A stretch of 16,447 bases of DNA, from NCBI GenBank assembly GCA_902406135.1, contig CABPCX010000011.1, forward strand, positions 1 to 16,447, given 5' to 3'. A program made the translations under genes and the position numbers. Source of the stretch: an uncultured Eubacteriales bacterium. GTDB taxonomy: Bacteria > Bacillota > Clostridia > Lachnospirales > Anaerotignaceae. Each line of letters opens with the position of its first letter. Position 1 is the first letter of the stretch. A model generated the notes under the pieces. It had not been told where the DNA came from, made no database searches, and saw only the letters and a program-made list of their open reading frames with translations. Below are positions 1 to 6,300 of this stretch, piece by piece.

Positions 1-750
1 GTTGCCAACAAGAATTGCATCACACTCAGAGTGTCCTGTGCAGCGGCAGTTGCCTTTTATTACGGAATGATATTCCTGATATGAATTATCCTTGGCAACC
101 GAACGTGAAATAAGGTCAACGCCGGCATCTTCTCCGTCCATTGATACTTCAAAATCAGTCTTAGCAGTTTCGTCTCCGTCTGTCATAATACGTTCTCTTA
201 TGATAAGCTTAGCTCTTGCTCCCAGTTTACCGCGTGTAGTTCTTGTAGTCTTGTCCACACCTGAAAGCTGTACTGTATCCATCTCAAGCTGAGAATCTTC
301 GGCAAGCTCAATGTCTGTTACAGGGTCAATTCTCTTTATGCCCTGTCCCTTTCCTGTACCGATATGTTTTTCCTTATAAAGAACCTTTGCGCCCTTTTCA
401 AGGAAAAATCTGTGTATACCGTTATGGCGTGCTTCTTCTTCATCATCCGTATGCACACCGCATCCGGCAACGATAGTTACATCTGCGCCTTCACCAACAA
501 AAAAGTCGTTATATACAACGTCATCGATATTTCCGTGTGTAACACATGCAGGAATGTAAACCGTTTCTCCCTTTGTACCGGGCTTAATATGTATCTCAAG
601 TCCGGGAAGGTCTTTTTTTGACTCTATTTTTATATTTGCTGAAGACTGTCTGCCTGCGCATCCTCCGTCTTCTCTTATATTGAAAGCTCCCTTAAACTCT
701 CCCTTAAAGTCTGAAAGTATGCTAAGGAGAGACTGTGTAACATTATTCAT
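1..750 (-). CDS. sufB: SufB/SufD-family Fe-S cluster scaffold, partial (C-terminus beyond left edge)
   Basis: The first 250 residues are present and the gene continues past position 1. The protein resembles the short SufB/SufD-like scaffold that works with SufC to assemble Fe-S clusters in the cytoplasm. The middle is beta-rich, with regular hydrophobic/Gly/Asp spacing as in the SufBD beta-helix, and includes IKPGTKGETVYIPACVTHG near residues 56-74 and VAGCGVHTDDEE near 93-104. The visible end carries NCRCTGHSEC (about residues 234-243), a Cys-rich stretch expected near the functional core of this family. The start is the ATG at 748-750, which overlaps the end of sufC by 8 bp (ATGAATAA), so the two are probably translationally coupled. 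No sufD, sufS or sufU is visible, which fits a minimal two-gene SufC-SufB (SMS-like) system, although more genes could lie to the left. Family assignment is firm; the exact subtype is inferred. Confidence 0.85.
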   Translation of the reverse strand, partial: MNNVTQSLLSILSDFKGEFKGAFNIREDGGCAGRQSSANIKIESKKDLPGLEIHIKPGTKGETVYIPACVTHGNIDDVVYNDFFVGEGADVTIVAGCGVHTDDEEEARHNGIHRFFLEKGAKVLYKEKHIGTGKGQGIKRIDPVTDIELAEDSQLEMDTVQLSGVDKTTRTTRGKLGARAKLIIRERIMTDGDETAKTDFEVSMDGEDAGVDLISRSVAKDNSYQEYHSVIKGNCRCTGHSECDAILVGN

Positions 751-1486
751 TTACAGGCACTTCCTTTCTGTCTTTTCCAAGGGGACACTTAGCGCCCTTT
801 TCTCCGGAAAGAAGTTCAGGCAGTATCTCGTCTGCCGGTCCTTCTGTACGTATTTTTCCGTCAGCGATAACTACTATCTTATCTGCGATTTCAAGTATAC
901 GCTCCTGATGTGAAATTATGAGAAGAGCTTCGTCGTGTTTGCTCTTTATTCTCTGGAAAGCATCTATAAGTCCTGTGAAGCTCCAAAGGTCGATTCCGGC
1001 CTCAGGCTCGTCAAATACAAGTATTTTTACATTCTTTCTTGCAAGGACAGTTGCTATTTCTATTCTCTTGCTTTCGCCTCCTGAAAGTGAAGCGTCCACA
1101 TCTCTGTCAATATAATCCTTTGCACAGAGACCTACTTCTCCAAGTACATCACACATTCCGCTTTCGGGGAGTTTTTCTCCTGCGGCCAGCTCGAGAAGAT
1201 CTCTTACGGCAAGGCCTTTAAAACGTACGGGCTGCTGAAAAGCATATCCTATTCCGTTTTTAGCTCTTTTTGTAATATCCCAATCAGTTATATCTTCACC
1301 ATCAAGAAGGATCTGTCCTCCTGAAGGTTTTTCTATTCCAGCTATTAATTTTGCCAGAGAAGTCTTACCACCGCCGTTAGGACCAGTGATTACTGTAAGC
1401 TGTCCGTCAGGTATTTCAAGGTCAATACCTTTGAGGATTTCCTCGCCTTCGGGAAGGCTCCAGCGGATATTTTTAAGTTCCAGCAT
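743..1486 (-). CDS. sufC: SufC-type Fe-S assembly ABC ATPase
   Basis: A 247-residue soluble ABC ATPase that powers Fe-S cluster assembly on the SufB-type scaffold rather than transport. Walker A is GPNGGGKT (35-42), the Q-loop lies near FQQP (83-86), the signature is LSGGESKR (134-141), Walker B is ILVFDEPEAGID (155-166) and the switch His is in SHQ (192-194). The ESKR ending of the signature and the EPEAGID Walker B are typical of SufC rather than of importer ATPases. The C-terminus extends past the ATPase core in a charged tail with one Cys (KCPLGKD). The ATG at 1484-1486 has a strong AAGGAGG site about 8 bases upstream. The gene is first in a two-gene operon with the overlapping sufB-like gene. 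Confidence 0.93.
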   Translation of the reverse strand: MLELKNIRWSLPEGEEILKGIDLEIPDGQLTVITGPNGGGKTSLAKLIAGIEKPSGGQILLDGEDITDWDITKRAKNGIGYAFQQPVRFKGLAVRDLLELAAGEKLPESGMCDVLGEVGLCAKDYIDRDVDASLSGGESKRIEIATVLARKNVKILVFDEPEAGIDLWSFTGLIDAFQRIKSKHDEALLIISHQERILEIADKIVVIADGKIRTEGPADEILPELLSGEKGAKCPLGKDRKEVPVNE

Positions 1487-1504
1487 ATAAAAAACCTCCT
1501 TGCT

Positions 1505-1518
1505 CCGCCAGATGGCGG
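1505..1518 (-). other. GC-rich palindrome in sufC leader
   Basis: CCGCCA and TGGCGG are separated by two bases (CCGCCAGATGGCGG on the plus strand), about 10 bases upstream of the sufC ribosome binding site in otherwise AT-rich DNA. In RNA it would form a short hairpin near the ribosome site. It has no U-tract and so is not a terminator. It could be an mRNA structure or a protein site; its function is unknown. Confidence 0.45.
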
Positions 1519-1550
1519 CGCACCTAAATTACTATTCCATACGGTTAATA

Positions 1551-1579
1551 ATTTTAATTGCAAAGGTGCGCTTTGTCAA
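1551..1579 (-). promoter_or_regulatory. Promoter of sufCB
   Basis: On the minus strand a consensus TTGACA -35 box (1574-1579) is separated by exactly 17 bp from a TAAAAT -10 box (1551-1556). The predicted transcript starts near 1545 and has a leader of about 60 bases. This is one of the best sigma-A-type promoters in the window. The spacer contains AGGTGCGC read on the plus strand (1564-1571), whose inverted partner GCGCACCT lies in the leader (1518-1525). Confidence 0.8.
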
Positions 1580-1581
1580 TC

Positions 1582-1598
1582 CCTATCAAATTAATAGG
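1582..1598 (-). promoter_or_regulatory. Candidate Rrf2/IscR-type operator before sufC
   Basis: The minus strand reads CCTATTAATTTGATAGG, an imperfect 17-bp palindrome in which 14 of the 16 paired positions match. It sits 3 bp upstream of the -35 box of sufC. Its size and AT-rich centre are what Rrf2-family regulators such as IscR recognise, and IscR-type proteins commonly control suf genes in Firmicutes. The palindrome is seen directly; the regulator is inferred and its gene is not in the window. Confidence 0.45.
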
Positions 1599-1620
1599 AA
1601 AAATAATTTTTTCAAATTTA

Positions 1621-2304
1621 TTACTCTTTTATTCTTCCGTCAGTTGTAATTGTATATATCTGCCAGGGAATAAACTTTCCGCTGTTTTTGAGGGCAGTTA
1701 CGGCTGCTCTCTCTATGCCTCCGCAGCAGGGTACTTCCATTCTGACTACGGTCATACTCTTTATATCATTGTTCTTTATTATCTCCGTAAGTTTTTCCGT
1801 ATAATCACCTTCATCAAGCTTAGGGCAGCCGATGAGGGTTATTCTGTTTTTGATAAATTTGTTATGGAAATCTCCATAGGCATAGGCTGTGCAGTCAGCG
1901 GCTATAAGAAGATTTGCTCCGTCAAAATAAGGTGCATTGACAGGCACCAGCTTTATCTGCACGGGCCACTGTGAAAGCATACTTTCTGATACGGTCGCCT
2001 GGGATTCAGCCTTTTTAGTATGGTTCATCATTTTCATCATACTTCCGGGACATACATGGGGTGTTTTCTGAGCTTTTGCGGCAAGTACGGCTTCTTCGTT
2101 ATAGGCAGGTGCTTCTCTTTCTTCAAATGAAATGGCATTAACAGGGCAGGCAGGGAGACAGTCTCCGAGGCCGTCGCAGTAATCTTCTCTGAGAAGTTTT
2201 GCTTTTCCGTCCACCATCCCTATGGCACCTTCGTGGCAGGCAGCCGCGCAGAGTCCGCATCCGTTACATTTTTCTTCGTCTATTTTAATTATTTTTCTTA
2301 TCAT
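1621..2304 (-). CDS. Two-cluster ferredoxin-like 4Fe-4S protein with Cys-rich C-terminal domain
   Basis: A 227-residue cytoplasmic iron-sulfur protein. The N-terminal ferredoxin region has a full CxxCxxCxxxC motif (C13, C16, C19, C23). A second motif, CDGLGDCLPACP, has C43, C49 and C53 but Leu46 where a fourth Cys would be usual. The remaining 150 residues contain further Cys in CPG (85), ADC (138), GCPK (160) and PCCGG (193-194), suggesting another metal or redox site. I chose the ATG at 2302-2304 because AAGGAGG lies 7-8 bases upstream; an in-frame ATG 48 bases further upstream lacks such a site and would lie inside the promoter. The divergent Crp/Fnr gene and shared palindrome suggest redox- or electron-acceptor-dependent expression. 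I recognise the ferredoxin domain; the exact electron partner is unknown. Confidence 0.85.
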   Translation of the reverse strand: MIRKIIKIDEEKCNGCGLCAAACHEGAIGMVDGKAKLLREDYCDGLGDCLPACPVNAISFEEREAPAYNEEAVLAAKAQKTPHVCPGSMMKMMNHTKKAESQATVSESMLSQWPVQIKLVPVNAPYFDGANLLIAADCTAYAYGDFHNKFIKNRITLIGCPKLDEGDYTEKLTEIIKNNDIKSMTVVRMEVPCCGGIERAAVTALKNSGKFIPWQIYTITTDGRIKE

Positions 2305-2336
2305 ATTATTTCCTCCTTGATTGACTTTGTAAGTGT

Positions 2337-2378
2337 ATTTTAATATAATCAAAAAAGAAAGTATGTTGTAATTACAAC
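2337..2378 (-). promoter_or_regulatory. Crp/Fnr-type operator and promoter of the ferredoxin gene
   Basis: A perfect 14-bp palindrome GTTGTAATTACAAC occupies 2365-2378, and its outer flanks also match (TA on the left, TA on the right). On the minus strand a TAAAAT -10 box lies at 2337-2342, which predicts a transcript start at 2330. The palindrome centre (2371.5) is then at -41.5, the standard class II activation position for Crp/Fnr proteins. The same site is 27 bp upstream of the regulator's own start codon, so autoregulation is likely. An overlapping TATATT (-10 alternative) would place the centre near -36.5, so the exact start needs mapping. Confidence 0.65.
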
Positions 2379-2405
2379 GTATTTATTTTTTAAAGGAGGA
2401 AATTT

Positions 2406-3059
2406 ATGAATACAGATATCTTGAAAAAATGTCCTCTACGTAACGGAGTCCCTGAGTACAGTATTCAGCCAATAATGGGATGTCTCAGAGCCCATGAACG
2501 CTACTACGGTAAAAACGAATACATATACCACACCGGTGACAGTATAAAGGAAATAGGCATTGTTATGTCAGGTATCGTACAGATAATCAAAGAAGATGCC
2601 TGGGGAAGCGTTACCATACTTGCGGAATTAACGGAAGGAATGATTTTTGGAGAAGCCTTTGTACTGGGAGGCGTGGATAAAATACCTCTGTCTGTTTTTG
2701 CCTCTGAAAAAAGCACAGTGCTTTTCATAGATAAGGAACGTACTGTTACTCCCTGCCCGGCTGCCTGCGGATTTCATTTTGATATTTCAAGAAATATGAT
2801 AAAAATACTTGCAGAAAAAAATATATTTCTCACAGGACGGGTTGAACATCTTTCAAACCGCTCCACAAAAGAAAAGGTATTGTCCTATCTTTCATCTGTA
2901 TCGGCAAAAACGGGAAGCAGAACATTTTCCATACCCTTTGACAGGCGTCAGCTTGCCGACTATCTTGCAGTGGACAGAAGCGCCCTGTCTTCAGTTTTAG
3001 GAAAGCTCAGAGACGAAGGAATAATTGAATTTAACAAAAATAAATTCACGCTGAAATAA
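2406..3059 (+). CDS. Crp/Fnr-family transcriptional regulator
   Basis: A 217-residue regulator and the only clearly rightward gene in the window. Residues about 28-115 form a cyclic-nucleotide-type beta-barrel (GDSIKEIGIVMSGIVQII, EGMIFGEAFVLGG), followed by a dimerisation helix (about 125-155) and a winged helix-turn-helix (RRQLADYLAVDRSALSSVLGKL, 180-201). Two Cys in TPCPAACGFH (117 and 121) just before the long helix recur in clostridial members of this family as I know it, and could sense redox state or bind metal. There is no N-terminal Fnr-type Cys cluster; only C9 and C26 occur there. AAAGGAGG lies 7 bases before the ATG. It most likely controls the divergent ferredoxin gene; its inducer cannot be read from the sequence. 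Confidence 0.9.
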   Translation: MNTDILKKCPLRNGVPEYSIQPIMGCLRAHERYYGKNEYIYHTGDSIKEIGIVMSGIVQIIKEDAWGSVTILAELTEGMIFGEAFVLGGVDKIPLSVFASEKSTVLFIDKERTVTPCPAACGFHFDISRNMIKILAEKNIFLTGRVEHLSNRSTKEKVLSYLSSVSAKTGSRTFSIPFDRRQLADYLAVDRSALSSVLGKLRDEGIIEFNKNKFTLK

Positions 3060-3072
3060 ATTAAGCAAAAAT

Positions 3073-3098
3073 AAAGACCGGCTTTCTGCCGGTCTTTT
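3073..3098. terminator. Bidirectional terminator between crp-type gene and SLH gene
   Basis: AAAGACCGGC (3073-3082) pairs with GCCGGTCTTT (3088-3097) around a 5-base loop. TTTT follows on the plus strand, and TTTATTTTT on the minus strand. It can end both the rightward regulator transcript and the leftward SLH transcript. Confidence 0.9.
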
Positions 3099-3114
3099 AT
3101 CATTCAAATATCTT

Positions 3115-3828
3115 TTAATCAATAACAAGATTCCATATTTCCTGTCCGTTGTCTTTCAGTGCATACTCGTGGCTGTTTGACGCTTCCTGTATGGCAAAAT
3201 AGTACCATTTTGTTTTATCGGTGTTATCCTTCCATACTTTCATATCGGGAAGCAGTGCATCTTCATTTTCAGGCTGTCTTTCCAAAACGCTGTTTATAAG
3301 AAATGCCGCTTCAGCCCTGGTTATTTTTTCATCCGGTCTGAAACTTCCGTCACTGTAGCCTGCTATCCAGCCCTCCGCTGACACGTACTCAATAAATTTC
3401 TGAGCCCAGTGGCCTTCGATATCATTAAATTTCTTTGCACCAAATCTGCTGTCGGAAAGCCTGTATATCATAGAGGCCATCTCAGCTCTTGTTATTTTAT
3501 CCTCAGGTCTGAAGGAAGTTCCGTTTCCGGAAATAATACCGTTGGCATACAGACAGTTTACCGCCTCTGCTGACCACCTTTCAATGTCTACGTCATCAAA
3601 TGCGGAAATACTGCTTTTGTCTGTATATAAGCTGTCTTTGAAAATACTGTAAAGTACGGTTGCAGCTTCTTCTCGGGTCATATATTCTTCAGGTCTTATG
3701 GTCCCGTCGGGATATCCGAATAAATAGGCTTCGTGTATGCCTTTATCCACATATTCAGCATATATCGTCTGTGGAAAAGCCATTATCAAAACAGATGCCG
3801 CCATCATAACAGCAAGAAGTTTTTTCAT
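3115..3828 (-). CDS. Small exported protein with three SLH (S-layer homology) repeats
   Basis: A 237-residue secreted protein. Residues 1-24 form a signal peptide (MKK, hydrophobic core, cleavage after TIYA). Three SLH repeats follow: FGYPDGTIRPEEYMTREE (37-54, apparently lacking the usual first half), ISGNGTSFRPEDKITRAE (99-116) and IAGYSDGSFRPDEKITRAE (155-173). The second and third are preceded by FDDVDIERWS and FNDIEGHWA. SLH modules bind secondary cell-wall polymers. The last 45 residues (KWYYFAIQEASNSHEY) are not SLH. I chose the ATG at 3826-3828, with AAAGGAGTG about 6 bases upstream, over an ATG 30 bases earlier that would precede that site. It follows phoR by 114 bases on the same strand and may have its own promoter. 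No catalytic domain was seen; a structural or wall-anchoring role is inferred. Confidence 0.85.
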   Translation of the reverse strand: MKKLLAVMMAASVLIMAFPQTIYAEYVDKGIHEAYLFGYPDGTIRPEEYMTREEAATVLYSIFKDSLYTDKSSISAFDDVDIERWSAEAVNCLYANGIISGNGTSFRPEDKITRAEMASMIYRLSDSRFGAKKFNDIEGHWAQKFIEYVSAEGWIAGYSDGSFRPDEKITRAEAAFLINSVLERQPENEDALLPDMKVWKDNTDKTKWYYFAIQEASNSHEYALKDNGQEIWNLVID

Positions 3829-3942
3829 AACATCACTCCTTTGGCAATATATGTACATTATTTCATAATATCCATATATTTACACAAAAAGAGTATGCTA
3901 AATTCTTCTAATACTTCTTATATTTCGAGCATTGTTAAGCCG

Positions 3943-5604
3943 TCATTCATTATCGTCCAAGTCAAATATAACTCTGAAAGTCGTTCCGACTCCTTCTCTG
4001 CTTTCGACTTCAACTCTGGCGCCGTTATATGCCGCTCCGTGTTTTACTATGGAGAGCCCCAGACCGGTGCCTCCTATTTTTCTTGAATGGCTCTTATCTA
4101 CCCTGTAGAATCTTTCAAATATTCTGTTAAAGTCCTCTTTAGGGATGCCTATTCCCGTATCCGATACCTTTATTGTCTTTTTACCGTTTTCAATTCCGGC
4201 GAATATACTTACCTTTCCGCCGGTTTTATTGTATTTTACGGCATTTTCGCAGAGATTATATATTATTTCATCTATCATTGAGTTTACTCCGTTGATAATG
4301 GTTTTCTCTCCGGATACATCAATAGTAACTTCATTTTTTTCAGCCAGAGACTTAAGCCTTTCCGCAACGCTTTTTGCCGATGCGTATATATCGACAGGTA
4401 CTTTCTCTATCTCGTCCGAAAGCTCATCAAGCTGAGAAAGTCTTATTATATCGCTGACAAGATTTATGAGCCTTCCGCTCTCATTGTGGATATTTTCCGC
4501 AAACCTTCCCATATCCTCCGGCTTAACAATGCCATTCATCATTATTTCGGATATTCCGTATATGGATGTGAGCGGTGTTTTAAGCTCCTGGGATACATTT
4601 GATGTAAATTCCCTTCTTAAAGCTTCCCTCTGCTCTTTCTCGGTGACGTCCATAATAAGCACCACAGCGCCTCTTACATCTACGTCAAATACCGGATTGG
4701 CAAGTACCTGGCATATACGTCCGTCTATTTCCAGACTGCCTTCGCCGTGGTTTCCCTTAAGGGCTTCATCCACCGCATTTCTAAATCCTTCCGAGCGGTT
4801 TAAAGTAAATATGCTTTCTCCAAGCTCAGCCTTATCTTTTCCAAGCAGTTTCAAAGCTCCGCTATTAAATGAGAGTATTTCAGTATTTTTGTCTATGATT
4901 ACAAGGCCTTCACTCATATTTGAAGTTATGGTCATAAACTCCTCTTCATTCTTTTTAAGGGCTTTCATCTGCCTGTTAATAAGCATATTCTGACGGCTGA
5001 TTTTCCTTAATAAAGGAGATATTTCGGGATAACTCTCGTCCACGTCAGGGTTTTCAAGGTCCATATCATTAAGCGGCCTGACAATTTTCTTAGAGAGCGC
5101 TACAGCCAGAAATACCGATATTATAATAACTATTACAAACACAAAAAGCATCGGCTCAACCATTGCCAAAAGCAAAGCCCATACCGTATATTGTGAACTG
5201 GATATTCTTATTACGGTATCATTATCCAAAAGCTTAGCATAATATATATTTCGCTCCGCAAAGGTCGTGGAATATCTTTGACTGGAGCCGCTTCCGCTTT
5301 CAAAGGCTTCTATGACTTCTTCCCTCTCTGAATGGTTTTCAAGTTTGGAAGCGTCTATTTCACTGTCATAGAGCACGTTTCCGTCTGACTCTATCCATGT
5401 TATCCTGTTTGCAGAATCTATATTTTCAAGGTATTTTTCGCCGTAGAGCTCTATTCCCTGTTCAACGATATCAGCCTCATTTCTAAGCTCTTTCAAGAGG
5501 CTGTTATTGAAGTATTCATACAGTATTCCCATTATGAATACAAAGCAGGCCAGAAAGGTGACAAATGAAGCACATATTATGCTGCGAAAAATTTTCTTTG
5601 TCAT
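3943..5604 (-). CDS. phoR: PhoR-type sensor histidine kinase with Gln replacing the phospho-accepting His
   Basis: A 553-residue membrane sensor at the end of the phosphate operon. TM1 spans about 8-30, an extracytoplasmic region about 31-140 and TM2 about 143-169. A PAS-like domain lies at about 222-322, the DHp region at 330-395 and the ATPase domain at 440-550. The ATP-binding boxes are intact: N box NLCENAVKY (450-458), G1 DTGIGIP (482-488), F box FERFYRVDKSHSR (496-508) and G2 GGTGLGLS (511-518). The H-box reads NVSQELKTPL: residue 339 is Gln (CAG, 4588-4590) where the family has the autophosphorylated His. Everything around it is conserved. The start is 3 bp after the phoB stop, with GGAGGGTGA overlapping the end of phoB. 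The protein may act as a phosphatase, depend on a partner, or be a recent mutant. Confidence 0.92.
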   Translation of the reverse strand: MTKKIFRSIICASFVTFLACFVFIMGILYEYFNNSLLKELRNEADIVEQGIELYGEKYLENIDSANRITWIESDGNVLYDSEIDASKLENHSEREEVIEAFESGSGSSQRYSTTFAERNIYYAKLLDNDTVIRISSSQYTVWALLLAMVEPMLFVFVIVIIISVFLAVALSKKIVRPLNDMDLENPDVDESYPEISPLLRKISRQNMLINRQMKALKKNEEEFMTITSNMSEGLVIIDKNTEILSFNSGALKLLGKDKAELGESIFTLNRSEGFRNAVDEALKGNHGEGSLEIDGRICQVLANPVFDVDVRGAVVLIMDVTEKEQREALRREFTSNVSQELKTPLTSIYGISEIMMNGIVKPEDMGRFAENIHNESGRLINLVSDIIRLSQLDELSDEIEKVPVDIYASAKSVAERLKSLAEKNEVTIDVSGEKTIINGVNSMIDEIIYNLCENAVKYNKTGGKVSIFAGIENGKKTIKVSDTGIGIPKEDFNRIFERFYRVDKSHSRKIGGTGLGLSIVKHGAAYNGARVEVESREGVGTTFRVIFDLDDNE

Positions 5605-5607
5605 CTC

Positions 5608-6276
5608 TCACCCTCCAATTTTATATCCTATACCCCTTACTGTTTCCACAAGACGTCCGCATTCTCCAAGCTTAGTCCTGAGAGTACGTATATGAACATC
5701 TACTGTTCTGTTTTCTCCGTCAAATTCAAAGCCCCATATTCTCTGAAGAATCTGGTCTCTGTTAAATACGGTTCCTCTGTTTGATATAAGAAGGCAGAGC
5801 AGTTCAAACTCCTTATATGTCAGTACAACATCATTTCCGTTGGCTCTTACGATATGCTTTGAGGGGCATACATAAAGGCCGCCAACTGTATACTCGTCTT
5901 TTTTAGTTTCATCCGCAGTCCTTCTCATAAGAGCTTTTATTCTTGATATGAGCTCCATCATTCCAAAGGGCTTTGAAACATAGTCATCGGCACCGGAGTC
6001 AAGGCCTATTACCTTATCATATTCGGAATCCTTAGCCGTTAACATAATAACAGGAACTTTTTTTGTTTCGCTCCTGTTTCTTAACTTTTTAAGCACCTCA
6101 AGGCCGTCCTCTTCCGGAAGCATAACATCGAGTATGACAAGAGAAGGTATTTCTTCTCCTATTCCTTTCCAAAAGTCAGAGGGTTTCTCGAATCCCTTTG
6201 ACTCAAGGCCGGAATTATTAAGCGCATATTCCACAAAGCTGCGGATACTTTCATCATCTTCAAGCAAATATATCAT
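5608..6276 (-). CDS. phoB: PhoB/PhoP-type response regulator (OmpR family)
   Basis: A 222-residue regulator. The receiver domain (1-118) has acidic residues at E6-D8, phospho-acceptor Asp50 in LVILDVMLP, Thr80 and Lys102 (SKPFG), so it is fully competent. The OmpR-type winged helix (about 128-222) includes TYKEFELLCLL and the recognition helix NRTVDVHIRTLRTKLG, ending in ETVRGIGYKI. The ATG at 6274-6276 follows AGGAAGGGA. Only 24 bp separate it from the upstream HD gene and 3 bp from downstream phoR. By family it binds direct TTTAAC-like repeats, and four such repeats lie in front of pstS, so it likely drives its own operon. Because PhoR lacks the usual His, the source of phosphate for Asp50 is an open question. 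Confidence 0.93.
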   Translation of the reverse strand: MIYLLEDDESIRSFVEYALNNSGLESKGFEKPSDFWKGIGEEIPSLVILDVMLPEEDGLEVLKKLRNRSETKKVPVIMLTAKDSEYDKVIGLDSGADDYVSKPFGMMELISRIKALMRRTADETKKDEYTVGGLYVCPSKHIVRANGNDVVLTYKEFELLCLLISNRGTVFNRDQILQRIWGFEFDGENRTVDVHIRTLRTKLGECGRLVETVRGIGYKIGG

Positions 6277-6300
6277 TATTTTCCCTTCCTGTCTGATAAA

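Noticed and set aside
2305..2352. Upstream ATG extending the ferredoxin protein by 16 residues
   Set aside because: The extension would cover the -10 box and the AAGGAGG site that serves the ATG at 2302-2304.
4466..4993. Open frame of 175 codons on the plus strand opposite phoR
   Set aside because: It is a shadow of the kinase gene with Ser/Leu-rich low-information translation and no start signals.
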